Part shown: one piece after another, positions 19,145-26,759 of the stretch
How the letters are laid out: each line of letters starts with the position of its first letter
How positions within the stretch are numbered: the first letter of the stretch is position 1
Assembly (NCBI GenBank): GCA_964576135.1
Contig: CAZNTZ010000001.1
Coordinates: 23,420 to 87,419 of the forward strand
DNA: 64,000 nt
Direction: 5' to 3'
DNA from: CAZNTZ01 sp964576135
GTDB lineage: Bacteria; Pseudomonadota; Alphaproteobacteria; Rs-D84
The notes under the pieces: model-generated
Database searches by the model: none
Told to the model about the DNA's origin: nothing
What the model saw: only the letters and a program-made list of their open reading frames with translations
Translations under genes and position numbers: made by a program

Positions 19145-19185
19145 TCAGCCGACGGGATAAGCCCGTCAGCAGGAAGCAGAGGTAT
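19145..19185 (-). promoter_or_regulatory. Leader hairpin of rpsF, candidate S6:S18 regulatory RNA
   Basis: On the minus strand GACGGG (19162-19167) pairs with CCCGTC (19151-19156) around a 5-nt loop, flanked by CTGCT and GGCTGAT and ending about 20 nt before the rpsF ATG. S6:S18 leaders in other bacteria present a hairpin with a CCG-containing bulge. I see the stem and a neighbouring CGG/CCG context but cannot confirm the consensus. Confidence 0.35.
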
Positions 19186-19291
19186 TTTATATAAAAATTA
19201 GAGAAAAGCAAGCAAAAATAACCGCGCACTTTTTATTTTCTATTGACCAAAGTTGCCTATTTCATTTATAATACAAGGGTAAGAGGAATTT

Positions 19292-20107
19292 ATGAACACT
19301 CATTTTCACAGAAATCTTAACAGAATGGCCTTGTTTACGGTGTTGATCGTAGCGGGGCTGGTAATGTGGCACGTAAATATTTTACAAATGGCACTGAATA
19401 ACATATGGTTAAACGGCGCTATTTTAGGAACAACTATTTTTGGAATTGGTTTGTGTTTTGCAAATATTTTTCAATTGGTTCCAGAATATTCATGGATGCG
19501 TCGATTTTTTTCGGACAAATCAAAGTCCATAGATTTACCGCCACGCATTTTACGCCCTGTGGCAATAATGTTGAACACAGCAAAATTTCAAAAGAAAAAA
19601 TATATTTCATCACAGACATTAAATAATTTTCTTGAAATTATTATTGGTCGTTTTGAAGATCAACGCGAGTCTATCAGATATATTACAAATGTTTTGATTT
19701 TTATGGGACTGCTTGGCACGTTTTGGGGACTGATACATACTGTTGGTGGTTTTGCAGATTTAGTTCATGGTTTAGATTTTGCAGATGAAAATATTATGAC
19801 AACGGTTCAAAAGGGACTTGCCGTGCCACTTTCTGGAATGGCTGTTGCATTTACAAGTTCATTATTTGGTTTGGCTGGTTCATTGATTGTTGGATTTTTG
19901 GGTTTGCAAGTACAACTTGCCCAAAATGCAATGTTCCGTGAACTTGAAGAGCAATTATCCGATCGTGCAAAATTATTTGGATATTTAGAAATCGGTGCAC
20001 GCGGCGAAGAAACCGCACTACCTTATGTCAATGCAGCCGCAAAAGAATTGACCAAAGCAATAGAAAAGCTTGATAAAACCGTAAGCAAAATGACGGCAAA
20101 AAGTTAA
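19292..20107 (+). CDS. MotA/TolQ/ExbB-family proton channel subunit
   Basis: A 271-residue inner-membrane protein. Hydrophobic helices lie near 13-30, 40-62, 140-160 and 185-212. The latter two form the proton-channel pair with LIFMGLLGTFWGLIHTVGG and GLAVPLSGMAVAFTSSLFGLAGSLIVG, the MotA/TolQ signature. A charged C-terminal helix follows. With the OmpA protein 20 nt downstream it forms a stator-like pair. I recognise such pairs (partner starting WPGFVDxL) from non-flagellar Alphaproteobacteria. They probably use the proton gradient to do work on the cell envelope. TTGACC-N18-TATAAT lies upstream and the Shine-Dalgarno sequence is AGAGGAA. Confidence 0.85.
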   Translation: MNTHFHRNLNRMALFTVLIVAGLVMWHVNILQMALNNIWLNGAILGTTIFGIGLCFANIFQLVPEYSWMRRFFSDKSKSIDLPPRILRPVAIMLNTAKFQKKKYISSQTLNNFLEIIIGRFEDQRESIRYITNVLIFMGLLGTFWGLIHTVGGFADLVHGLDFADENIMTTVQKGLAVPLSGMAVAFTSSLFGLAGSLIVGFLGLQVQLAQNAMFRELEEQLSDRAKLFGYLEIGARGEETALPYVNAAAKELTKAIEKLDKTVSKMTAKS

Positions 20108-20127
20108 ATCTTTTTGGGAGAGAGCAA

Positions 20128-21318
20128 ATGATAAAATTTCGTGAACGCACAAATACATGGCCTGGATTCGTAGATTTGTTTTCAAATCTGGTCATTGTTT
20201 TGATTTTTTTATTGATTGTTTTTGTGTTTCTTTGGACAACTACAAGTATATTTAATTCCAAAACTGGCGCCAAAAAAATGGCTGAATTAACAAGAATAAA
20301 TGCAGAACAAAGCGAACAAATTGTTCAAATGACTGCGGATGAACAAGAAGCTAAGCGTCTCTTGATTCTTGCCCATGCAGAATTGGAACATCTTGAATCA
20401 ACCAAGGCAAGTCTTGAAGATGAAGTCAATAATCTTGATTCTTCGGTAAAAAATAAAGATGCAAAAATCGAAGATCTTGTTCTTTCTTATGAAGACAAAG
20501 TTAAACAAATTCAATTATCAAGCGAGAATATGCGGGCCATGATTCAATCTTTGAATGCCCAATTGAGTTCTTTGAATGATCAACTTAATGCTACTCAGTC
20601 TCAAAGTATTGCGGCACAGTCACAAACCGAGGCGGAAAAAGCGGAACTTGCCAATCAAAGAAATAATTTAGAACAACAACTTGTTACGTTGAACCAACAA
20701 CTTGCAGATATGAATGCCGCATTGCAAGCAGCAGAAGTAAAGTCTCAGCAACAAGAAGTTAATTATGTAGAAATGTCAACCCGTCTGAATCGTGCATTAG
20801 CTGACAAAGCAGCCGAAGCAGCAATGTACGCAAACGAAGCAGCAAAATATGCCGAAATGTCAAAATATCAGTCAGAATTTTTCAAAGCAATTAAATTAGC
20901 TTTTGCAAATGATCCTAATATCGACACCAGCAGTGACAGATTCCTAATTCCAAGTGATATATTATTTGCATCTGGATCTTTTGATTTATCACCCGAAGGA
21001 AAAAAACAACTTAATGTAATTGCAAACGTGATAAAGAATATGGAAAACGTTATTCCACAAAATGTTGCTTGGATAATACGTGTTGATGGACATACAGATA
21101 CAAAACCGGTTGTTCCAGGAAATCGTGCATATAAAAATAACACTGAATTGTCACTGTTGCGCGCACGTGCTGTGGCACGCGAACTGGGTGAAAAAGGTGT
21201 AAATCGTAAACGATTGGTTCCTAGCGGCTTTGGCGAATTACATCCAGCAATCCAAGGTGAAAGCCCAACTGCATTGCAAAAGAATCGCAGAATAGAACTG
21301 CGTTTGACAAATCCGTAA
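20128..21318 (+). CDS. MotB-like OmpA-family peptidoglycan-binding protein with coiled coil
   Basis: A 396-residue protein. After WPGFVDLFSN comes a single transmembrane helix (about 20-38). Asp16 stands where MotB and ZorB carry their proton-accepting Asp. Residues 50-240 form a long Gln/Ala/Glu-rich coiled coil. The C-terminal OmpA domain (about 270-394) has FASGSFDLSPEGKKQL, VDGHTDTKPV, LSLLRARAVARELGE and PSGFGELHP, with the Asp and Arg that bind diaminopimelate. It should anchor to peptidoglycan and pair with the channel at 19292. No flagellar or Zorya helicase genes are nearby. Confidence 0.88.
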   Translation: MIKFRERTNTWPGFVDLFSNLVIVLIFLLIVFVFLWTTTSIFNSKTGAKKMAELTRINAEQSEQIVQMTADEQEAKRLLILAHAELEHLESTKASLEDEVNNLDSSVKNKDAKIEDLVLSYEDKVKQIQLSSENMRAMIQSLNAQLSSLNDQLNATQSQSIAAQSQTEAEKAELANQRNNLEQQLVTLNQQLADMNAALQAAEVKSQQQEVNYVEMSTRLNRALADKAAEAAMYANEAAKYAEMSKYQSEFFKAIKLAFANDPNIDTSSDRFLIPSDILFASGSFDLSPEGKKQLNVIANVIKNMENVIPQNVAWIIRVDGHTDTKPVVPGNRAYKNNTELSLLRARAVARELGEKGVNRKRLVPSGFGELHPAIQGESPTALQKNRRIELRLTNP

Positions 21319-21348
21319 AAAATCAATCCGCCAAATGGCGGATTTTTA
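21315..21348. terminator. Bidirectional terminator between convergent operons
   Basis: The hairpin AATCCGCC-AAAT-GGCGGATT (21325-21344) has T-runs on both strands, serving the OmpA gene and the DUF167 gene. Confidence 0.8.
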
Positions 21349-21353
21349 ATTTT

Positions 21354-21566
21354 CTATTCATCAATATCTATTACTTTATCGCGTGATTTTTCACCCCTGA
21401 CTATTTTAATTTTTGATTTGGCGATATTAAAATATTCTGACAATAATTTTATTACTGCTTCGTTTGCATGACCATCGGTTGGTGCCACAGTTGTATAAAC
21501 TTTGGGCAAATCAACTTTGGCATTTTTGGCCTTTGTAATAACACGTATATTTATTTTCCTGACCAT
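21354..21566 (-). CDS. DUF167 (YggU-type) family protein
   Basis: A 70-residue protein with VRVITKAKNAKV, VYTTVAPTDGHANEAVIKLLSEYFNIAKSKIKIVRGEKSRDKVIDI. This is the compact DUF167/UPF0235 fold, whose pattern is 'v.app..gkAN.a....la..l.v....v.i..G..sr.K...i'. The biochemical role of the family is unknown. It overlaps the 3' end of the HIT gene by 16 nt, so the two are coupled. Confidence 0.85.
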   Translation of the reverse strand: MVRKINIRVITKAKNAKVDLPKVYTTVAPTDGHANEAVIKLLSEYFNIAKSKIKIVRGEKSRDKVIDIDE

Positions 21567-21919
21567 TTTTCAAATTCTTGTGATTTATCGCCAGACATTA
21601 TATGTAAATGAAAATGCATGACAGATTGGTTTGCAAATGTTCCGCACCCTGCATTTGACAAAATATTAAAATCGTTTTGGATTCCAAGTATGTCCGCAGT
21701 TTTATAAAATGCCTGCCAAAACCCTAATTGTTCTGCTGGGGCGGCATTTTTAATAAAGTCGTATATATTTACGTATTCACCCTTTGGAATAACAAGCGCA
21801 TGTTTTGATGCAGCGGGATTTACATCATTAAAAGACATTGCATATTCGTTTTCAAAAATCTTGTTCGTCTGAATTTCCCCGCGTACAATTTTCGCAAATA
21901 TATTGTTTTTGTCATACAT
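21551..21919 (-). CDS. HIT-family (HinT-like) nucleotide hydrolase
   Basis: A 122-residue protein with NIFAKIVRGEI at the start, ALVIPKGEYVNI in the middle, and the histidine triad SVMHFHLHIMSG near residue 101-112. HinT-type enzymes hydrolyse AMP-lysine and related phosphoramidates. The start at 21919 has an AGGGGAT Shine-Dalgarno sequence. It is divergent from groES and shares a 57-nt intergenic region with it. Confidence 0.92.
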   Translation of the reverse strand: MYDKNNIFAKIVRGEIQTNKIFENEYAMSFNDVNPAASKHALVIPKGEYVNIYDFIKNAAPAEQLGFWQAFYKTADILGIQNDFNILSNAGCGTFANQSVMHFHLHIMSGDKSQEFEKWSGK

Positions 21920-21920
21920 C

Positions 21921-21948
21921 TTGAAATCCCCTATATTTGAGTTATATT
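21921..21948 (+). promoter_or_regulatory. Putative groESL promoter
   Basis: TTGAAA (21921-21926), 16 nt, TATATT (21943-21948). No CIRCE inverted repeat (TTAGCACTC...GAGTGCTAA) is present, so HrcA control is not supported. The preceding CTTGAAATCCCC superficially resembles sigma32 elements but the spacing is wrong. Confidence 0.4.
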
Positions 21949-21976
21949 ATAACAATGTAGCAATGGAGAATCAACA

Positions 21977-22249
21977 ATGTTAAAACCTTTATATAATTAT
22001 GTTTTACTGGAACGGATTGATGAAGAAAACAAAACCGCATCCGGTATTATAATTCCAGATAACGCTCGTGAAAAACCCAGCCGCGGCAAAGTCATTGCGG
22101 TCGGTCCGGGCACAAAAGACGAACCAATCACTGTTAAACCGAATGACACAGTGTTATTCGCAAAGTGGGCGGCATCTGCATCTGATATAAAATTAGATGG
22201 TAAAGATTTCGTTATTTTAAAAGAAACAGATATTTTAGGAATTTTATAA
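21977..22249 (+). CDS. groES: Co-chaperonin GroES
   Basis: A 90-residue GroES (LKPLYNYVLLERIDEENKTASGIIIPDNAREKPSRGKVIAVGPGT, FAKWAASASDIKLDGKDFVILKETDILGIL). It is slightly diverged in the last third, where YGGTEV of E. coli is AASASD. It caps the GroEL ring. The gene is 12 nt upstream of groEL. Confidence 0.97.
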   Translation: MLKPLYNYVLLERIDEENKTASGIIIPDNAREKPSRGKVIAVGPGTKDEPITVKPNDTVLFAKWAASASDIKLDGKDFVILKETDILGIL

Positions 22250-22261
22250 GGAGTAATTGAA

Positions 22262-23887
22262 ATGGCAAAAGATATCATATTCGATACAGACAAACTGATC
22301 GCTGGTGTAGATAAACTGGCGAATACTGTAAAAATTACAATGGGACCAAAAGGTCGCACAGTAATAATTGAAAAATCTTATGGTGCGCCGATTGCAACCA
22401 AAGACGGGGTTACAGTGGCCAAAGAAGTATCATTAAAAGATCCAGTTGAAAATATTGGTGCAAGAATGGTTCAAGAAGTAGCCAAAAAGGCCGGTGACAA
22501 GGCCGGTGACGGAACAACAACCGCAACTGTGCTGGCACAAAGACTTATCAAAGAAGGACGCAAAATTGTTGCTGCTGGTTCAAACCCAATGGATATTAAA
22601 CGCGGAATAGATAACGCTGTGATTGCTGTGATTGCTGATATTGAAAAACATGCACGCCCAGTCAAAGACAGTGACGAAATAAAACAAGTTGCCACAATTT
22701 CTGCAAATGGCGATTCAGAATTGGGCGAACAAATTGCATCCGCAATGGAAAAAGTTGGCAAAGAAGGTGTCATCACTGTTGAAGAAGCCAAAGGTTTAGA
22801 AACCGAAATTGATATTGTCGAAGGAATGCAATTTGATCATGGATTTATGTCGCCCTATTTCGTGACAAATTCTGAAAAAATGTTGGCCGAATTAGATGGT
22901 GCGCGTATATTGGTTTCAGAGAAAAAGATTGCTGGACTGCAATCATTATTACCAATATTAGAACCAATCGCACAATCCGGAAAACCATTATTAATTATCG
23001 CAGATGATGTTGAATCCGAAGCATTGGCAACACTTATTTTGAATCGTTTGCGTGGCGGACTGAAAGTCTGCGCTGTCAAAGCCCCAGGATTTGGCGATCG
23101 CCGCAAAGAAATGTTAAAAGATATTGCAACACTTACCGGTGCAACAGTCATTTCAGATGATATGGGTATGACATTTGAAAATATTACACCCGCAGTTCTG
23201 GGCAGTGCAAAGAAAGTTGTAGTCAGCAAAGATAATACTTTAATAGTTGATGGCGCCGGTGAAAAATCAGCCATCAAGGCACGCGCAGATGAAATCAGAA
23301 AATCATTGGAAACAACGACTTCGGATTATGACCGCGAAAAATTAGCAGAACGTTTGGCCAGATTGGTCGGCGGAGTTGCCGTTATCAAAGTCGGCGGTAT
23401 GACCGAAGTTGAAGTCAAAGAAAAGAAAGACCGTGTTGATGACGCATTGGCCGCAACACGCGCCGCAGTTGCCGAAGGTATTGTGCCAGGTGGCGGTGTT
23501 GCATTGGCACGGGCACGCGCCGCAATTGGTTCTGATTTTGTCAAAGGCTTAAACGCTGATCAAATCGCAGGTGTAACAATGGTGTTTGATGCACTGACAG
23601 CGCCAGCAGCACAAATTGCAAATAATGCAGGCATCAGTGGTGAAGTTGTTGTTGATAAAATTTTGGCATCCAAAGATTATAATTTTGGATACAACGCACA
23701 AACCGGTGAATATGTCGACATGTTAAAATCCGGAATCATAGACCCAGCCAAGGTTGTAAAAACAGCCCTGATGGCGGCCGCATCTGTTGCAGGTGTTATG
23801 ATAACAACCGGCGCAGTGATGTCTGAAATTCCTGAAGAAAAACCAGCCGCAAATCCAATGGGTGGCGGTATGGGTGGAATGATGTAA
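22262..23887 (+). CDS. groEL: Chaperonin GroEL
   Basis: A 541-residue GroEL with [35 protein letters not shown] equatorial domain, [12 protein letters not shown] (catalytic Asp), [12 protein letters not shown] in the apical domain, and the typical GGGMGGMM tail. It folds proteins in an ATP-driven cage with GroES. The Shine-Dalgarno sequence is AAGGAG. It is followed by a strong terminator. Confidence 0.98.
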   Translation: MAKDIIFDTDKLIAGVDKLANTVKITMGPKGRTVIIEKSYGAPIATKDGVTVAKEVSLKDPVENIGARMVQEVAKKAGDKAGDGTTTATVLAQRLIKEGRKIVAAGSNPMDIKRGIDNAVIAVIADIEKHARPVKDSDEIKQVATISANGDSELGEQIASAMEKVGKEGVITVEEAKGLETEIDIVEGMQFDHGFMSPYFVTNSEKMLAELDGARILVSEKKIAGLQSLLPILEPIAQSGKPLLIIADDVESEALATLILNRLRGGLKVCAVKAPGFGDRRKEMLKDIATLTGATVISDDMGMTFENITPAVLGSAKKVVVSKDNTLIVDGAGEKSAIKARADEIRKSLETTTSDYDREKLAERLARLVGGVAVIKVGGMTEVEVKEKKDRVDDALAATRAAVAEGIVPGGGVALARARAAIGSDFVKGLNADQIAGVTMVFDALTAPAAQIANNAGISGEVVVDKILASKDYNFGYNAQTGEYVDMLKSGIIDPAKVVKTALMAAASVAGVMITTGAVMSEIPEEKPAANPMGGGMGGMM

Positions 23888-23891
23888 AAAT

Positions 23892-23932
23892 AAAACAAAC
23901 CCCGATCGAATGACCGGGGTTTGTTTTTTTAT
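23892..23932. terminator. Terminator of groESL
   Basis: A long hairpin AACAAACCCCG...CCGGGGTTTGTT (about 23894-23925) is followed by T7. It probably also serves the convergent glycosyltransferase gene. Confidence 0.88.
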
Positions 23933-23939
23933 ATTTTGT

Positions 23940-25043
23940 TTATTTTGATTTGCCAAGTCTTTCACGTGCAAGTTTTGCAACTTTTAACAAATCATTTTTA
24001 TTATCGCATTTTGTACAATTAGTTTTAATACAACCAATGCATTTTTTTGGAACATAAGTTAATATGACCTTATAACTTTCTTTGTTTTCTTTACTATATT
24101 TTTCTATTTTTTTTACACCACGTGCAAATCTGTGGGCAAATATATTAAATATTTCTGAATCATCACCAAATGCTTTTTGTGCTTCTGTAACTATGGATCC
24201 ATAGTAAAATATTTTATCTTTGACACGTTTTAATCTGCGCATATGCTTTTCAGAATGTCTTACCAGTTTTGTCATCGCAGAATCTGGTCTGCGACGATAT
24301 CCGTAAAAACCTTCTGGCATACCGATCATAGCAATTTTGTATTGCTGCATAGATGAAAAAATATATCTTGTTATAAAATCTGCATCTTCAAAATAAAACA
24401 TATTATTGTTAAATCTCAGCATATTATCTGAAATTACTGAATTTCGATACATTACCGAACAAGCGCTTATACGTAAATCAATAAAATTCATAACCTGGGC
24501 GTAATTTAGATTTTTTATGTATAATTTTTGTGCCAATATATTTGCTTGATCTGTAAATATTGGCGAAACACCATCTTTATCTATTGGTAAAATATGTCCA
24601 GCAGAAAAAGCAACTGTGGGATGTTCATCTAGACAATATTTAAAACTTTCCAAATAGTGGGTATTTATACAATCACTTTTATTAGGTTTAAATCCGATAA
24701 TATCATCACTGTCAACAAACATCATATATCTGCCAGTTGCAAGATTCATACCAACATTCCGCGATGCAGAAACACCAAGATTAAATTTATTATTTATAAC
24801 TTTAACATTTTTTGCAGAGCGTCTATTTTGCAGATATTTTTCCAATTTGTTTGCTGTTAAATCCGAAGAAGCGTCATTAACTATTATTATTTCTGATTTT
24901 TCTATACCCTTTTGGGCACGAACAGAATCCAAACAATCAATTACATATTTATCAGTATTATAAGCAGGAATAATAATAGATACTTCAGGCTGCCCATTTT
25001 TTTTATCAGTCTTGCTAACTTTTTCTGTTTTTACCGATTTCAT
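23940..25043 (-). CDS. Family 2 glycosyltransferase
   Basis: A 367-residue GT-A glycosyltransferase. VSIIIPAYNTDKYVIDCLDSV (21-41), IIIVNDASSD (52-61), FNLGVSASRNVGMNLATGRYMMFVDSDD with the metal-binding DSDD at 111-114, then an acceptor-side region. The C-terminus has a small Cys cluster KKCIGCIKTNCTKC (about 335-350) that may bind zinc, which is unusual for the family. It is probably involved in surface polysaccharide or LPS decoration; donor and acceptor are unknown. It stands alone, with no other polysaccharide genes adjacent. Confidence 0.88.
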   Translation of the reverse strand: MKSVKTEKVSKTDKKNGQPEVSIIIPAYNTDKYVIDCLDSVRAQKGIEKSEIIIVNDASSDLTANKLEKYLQNRRSAKNVKVINNKFNLGVSASRNVGMNLATGRYMMFVDSDDIIGFKPNKSDCINTHYLESFKYCLDEHPTVAFSAGHILPIDKDGVSPIFTDQANILAQKLYIKNLNYAQVMNFIDLRISACSVMYRNSVISDNMLRFNNNMFYFEDADFITRYIFSSMQQYKIAMIGMPEGFYGYRRRPDSAMTKLVRHSEKHMRRLKRVKDKIFYYGSIVTEAQKAFGDDSEIFNIFAHRFARGVKKIEKYSKENKESYKVILTYVPKKCIGCIKTNCTKCDNKNDLLKVAKLARERLGKSK

Positions 25044-25201
25044 TAAAAAATCTCTTTCCTATTTATTTTAATCATTAAAACGACTTGGCAATTATCACCG
25101 AAATAAAAATACCATAAATTTGGTCATTTTTACAACGGATCGGCATTATGCGACAAATTTTATTATATGTCAACATTTACATATAAACCACTAGCCCCTA
25201 T

Positions 25202-25230
25202 TTTTGTATATACATTGTGTATATACAAAA
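25202..25230. repeat. Perfect 13-bp inverted repeat (operator- or terminator-like)
   Basis: TTTTGTATATACA, 3-nt spacer TTG, TGTATATACAAAA. The arms are perfect and AT-rich, with no flanking T-tract beyond the arms. It could be a repressor operator, a weak bidirectional terminator or a mobile-element trace. Confidence 0.7.
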
Positions 25231-25278
25231 GTTTGTTTAATTTCCAGGCCTTATTGATAAAACTGATGTGATTTTTGT

Positions 25279-25307
25279 TTGCAAAGCTTGCTTTTGCAGC
25301 TTATAAT
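25279..25307 (+). promoter_or_regulatory. tRNA-Gln promoter with TTGC-type -35
   Basis: TTGCAA (25279-25284), 17 nt, TATAAT (25302-25307), 10 nt before the tRNA 5' end. Confidence 0.65.
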
Positions 25308-25317
25308 GGCGCCGCAT

Positions 25318-25391
25318 TGGGGCATAATTTAACGGTAGAATACCGGACTCTGACTCCGTTCATGTTGGTTCGAATCCAGCTGCCCCAACCA
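25318..25391 (+). tRNA. tRNA-Gln (CTG)
   Basis: A 74-nt cloverleaf. The acceptor TGGGGCA pairs with TGCCCCA, the anticodon loop CTCTGAC has anticodon CTG, the T-stem is GTTGG/CCAGC and CCA is encoded. The outermost anticodon-stem pair is a C-T mismatch. The last 18 nt of the gene plus 3 nt beyond are duplicated 179 bp downstream (25553-25573). Confidence 0.9.
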
Positions 25392-25573
25392 ATTATTTGA
25401 ACCCTTGTGGTTCGAATAATTGGTTTTGAGTAAACTGATATGAGAACCTTGGTTCGCTTACGAGTCAGCGAGCAGAGCCAAAGCGAAAGTGAGCGTAGTG
25501 GAGCGTCAGCGAACGGGAACGAGTTGAAGCAGAGCGCAAAGCGCGAGCACCCATCCAGCTGCCCCAACCAATT
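25374..25573 (+). repeat. Direct repeat of the tRNA-Gln 3' end flanking a GC-richer segment
   Basis: A 21-bp identical direct repeat lies at 25374-25394 (the T-arm, acceptor and CCA of tRNA-Gln plus AATT) and at 25553-25573. The segment between, especially 25440-25552, is purine-rich and clearly richer in GC than the surroundings, with many GAGC/AGCG words. A duplicated tRNA 3' end is the classic mark of an integration site. No integrase is nearby. The 179-bp span would be a remnant or a minimal insertion. Confidence 0.7.
25388..25428 (+). terminator. 16-bp hairpin starting inside the tRNA-Gln CCA end
   Basis: ACCAATTATTTGAACC (25388-25403) pairs with GGTTCGAATAATTGGT (25409-25424) over 16 bp with one wobble and a 5-nt loop, then TTTTG. 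It looks like a terminator, but the stem includes the encoded CCA. The right arm repeats the GGTTCGAAT of the tRNA T-arm. Confidence 0.65.
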
Positions 25574-25616
25574 TTTATTTGATAATTTTTCTAATTTCAT
25601 AGCAAAATAACTAATA

Positions 25617-25715
25617 ATGAACTGGAAAATAATATTTAAATCTTTGTTTATATGGCTGTGGATGATTCCAATTGCTTTTATAAACGGAACACGAGCGCAG
25701 AAAGAATTATTATAA
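25617..25715 (+). pseudogene. Short ORF resembling the N-terminus of a small membrane protein
   Basis: A 32-codon reading frame with MNWKIIFKSLFIWLWMIPIA, then FINGTRAQKELL. The WL...IP.A..NG.. pattern is one I associate with the start of small multi-helix membrane proteins, here stopped after one helix. It lies just beyond the duplicated tRNA end, so it may be a leftover of an inserted element. It could also be a true micro-protein or chance. No Shine-Dalgarno sequence is present. Confidence 0.3.
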
Positions 25716-25879
25716 AAATAATACGCAAAAATTTTTCATAATTTAAAATTTTCATCGAAATACTCTATAATAATTTATGTTAAATTTACCTCAAAATATT
25801 ATATTAATAAACACGCAAAAGAAACTTTTCAATTTATATTACACCGTTATACAGATGTTTATTTGAAGTTAAGTTAAAC
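25716..25879. other. AT-rich non-coding stretch
   Basis: 164 bp, very AT-rich, between the short ORF and the promoter at 25880. I see no gene, RNA structure or repeat in it. Confidence 0.5.
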
Positions 25880-25907
25880 TTGACAAATAGATTTTTTTGG
25901 GTATCAT
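25880..25907 (+). promoter_or_regulatory. Consensus promoter of the gene at 25938
   Basis: TTGACA (25880-25885), 16 nt, TATCAT (25902-25907). The leader is about 24 nt and holds GGGGTGA before the ATG. Confidence 0.6.
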
Positions 25908-25937
25908 TCTATAAATCAATGAACAAATGGGGTGACA

Positions 25938-26708
25938 ATGTTCAAAAAACTGAAATTAAAATTAGCAGCTTTAAAATTACAGATAGCCACTAAAAAGGCC
26001 GAAAAAGAAGCACGTCGTGCCAAAGCACGCGCAAAGAAATCTACCAAAACCGATTCGAAAAATAAATCGGCAGTCGGTCGCGTATTAAGTTACATTATTA
26101 GAATACCTTCTAAAACTTGGAATTGGATTTCTACACGCAATACAATCGGTTTAATAAATTTGGCTTTGCTTGCTGGAATTATTGTTTTATTTTCAATTTT
26201 AATTATCGATTTATACGATGCCAACCAAATCAAAAATGGTAAAAATGGTTCTGCATTATTCCGTGGGGCATCTGCAGATGAAACATCAATGACTACAGAA
26301 CAACGTCGCGTTATTGTTCGCACATCCGTTTCTGTTGGTAAACAACGTACAATTAATACTGTAAGTTTGCCTCTGGAAAAACCGGCAACTGTTTCAACAT
26401 ATGTTTATGAGAAAGTTGTTGTTCCAACCCGTAATTTATCTGGTGACATTATTATTGATGGCGAAGATATAGCAAGCCTGCGTCTTATGCCTGGGGACAA
26501 TATTTCTGGAAATTTGATTGTACAAAATGTTCGTCGTTTCAAATTACCACACGATATTAAGATAAACGGAAATTTAATTTTACGTAATGCTGGGATTGTT
26601 AAATTCTGTGGACCGTTTACGATTACCGGTAATATTTACGTAAGTCGTAATTCATCTTTTGGTCCAATCCCCCGCGAAGCACACCTTGGTGGTCAGGTAC
26701 TGTTCTAA
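25938..26708 (+). CDS. Membrane-anchored protein with bactofilin/beta-solenoid-like C-terminus
   Basis: A 256-residue protein. It has a very basic N-terminus (Lys/Arg/Ala-rich, about 1-50), one transmembrane helix (about 73-92, NLALLAGIIVLFSILIIDLY) and a linker. Its C-terminal repeat region reads GDIIIDGEDIASLRLMPGDNISGNLIVQNVRRF...INGNLILRNAGIVKF...ITGNIYVSRNSSFGPIP...LGGQVLF. The repeated 'xGNLxLxN' turns suggest a small beta-solenoid as in bactofilins or leucine-rich beta repeats. The start at 25938 has GGGGTGA 5 nt before it; the GTG at 25932 is less good. It is a single-gene unit. The role may be scaffold-like, but this is inference. Confidence 0.75.
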   Translation: MFKKLKLKLAALKLQIATKKAEKEARRAKARAKKSTKTDSKNKSAVGRVLSYIIRIPSKTWNWISTRNTIGLINLALLAGIIVLFSILIIDLYDANQIKNGKNGSALFRGASADETSMTTEQRRVIVRTSVSVGKQRTINTVSLPLEKPATVSTYVYEKVVVPTRNLSGDIIIDGEDIASLRLMPGDNISGNLIVQNVRRFKLPHDIKINGNLILRNAGIVKFCGPFTITGNIYVSRNSSFGPIPREAHLGGQVLF

Positions 26709-26724
26709 AAATAAAAAGTATATT

Positions 26725-26755
26725 TAAAAACGGCCACATGGCCGTTTTTTTTTAA
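26725..26755. terminator. Bidirectional terminator
   Basis: The hairpin AACGGCC-ACAT-GGCCGTT (26729-26746) has T-runs on both sides, between the gene at 25938 and the convergent virB11-like gene. Confidence 0.85.
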
Positions 26756-26759
26756 TAAC

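Larger units (their letters stand above)
25044..25317. other. Intergenic region upstream of tRNA-Gln
   Basis: 274 bp without a supportable gene. It holds the leader of the glycosyltransferase gene on the minus strand, a 29-bp perfect palindrome (25202-25230) and the tRNA-Gln promoter. I see nothing else in it. Confidence 0.6.

Noticed and set aside
19292..21318. Zorya type defence system
   Set aside because: The channel/OmpA pair is present, but no helicase or nuclease partners follow. A terminator and unrelated genes come next.
21920..21976. CIRCE or sigma32 element upstream of groES
   Set aside because: No TTAGCACTC inverted repeat is present, and the CTTGAAA and CCCC elements are adjacent rather than 13-17 nt apart.
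22471..23544. Long minus-strand frames opposite groEL
   Set aside because: They are shadows of a strongly coding gene on the plus strand. They have no start signals or recognisable domains.
25202..25230. The perfect palindrome as a dif site
   Set aside because: Two 13-bp arms with a 3-nt centre do not match the 11-6-11 layout or the XerC/XerD half-site sequences.
25301..25600. Minus-strand reading frame of 99 codons across tRNA-Gln
   Set aside because: It is the antisense of the tRNA and the repeat (it reads GSWIRTNM through the T-arm), a common false gene.
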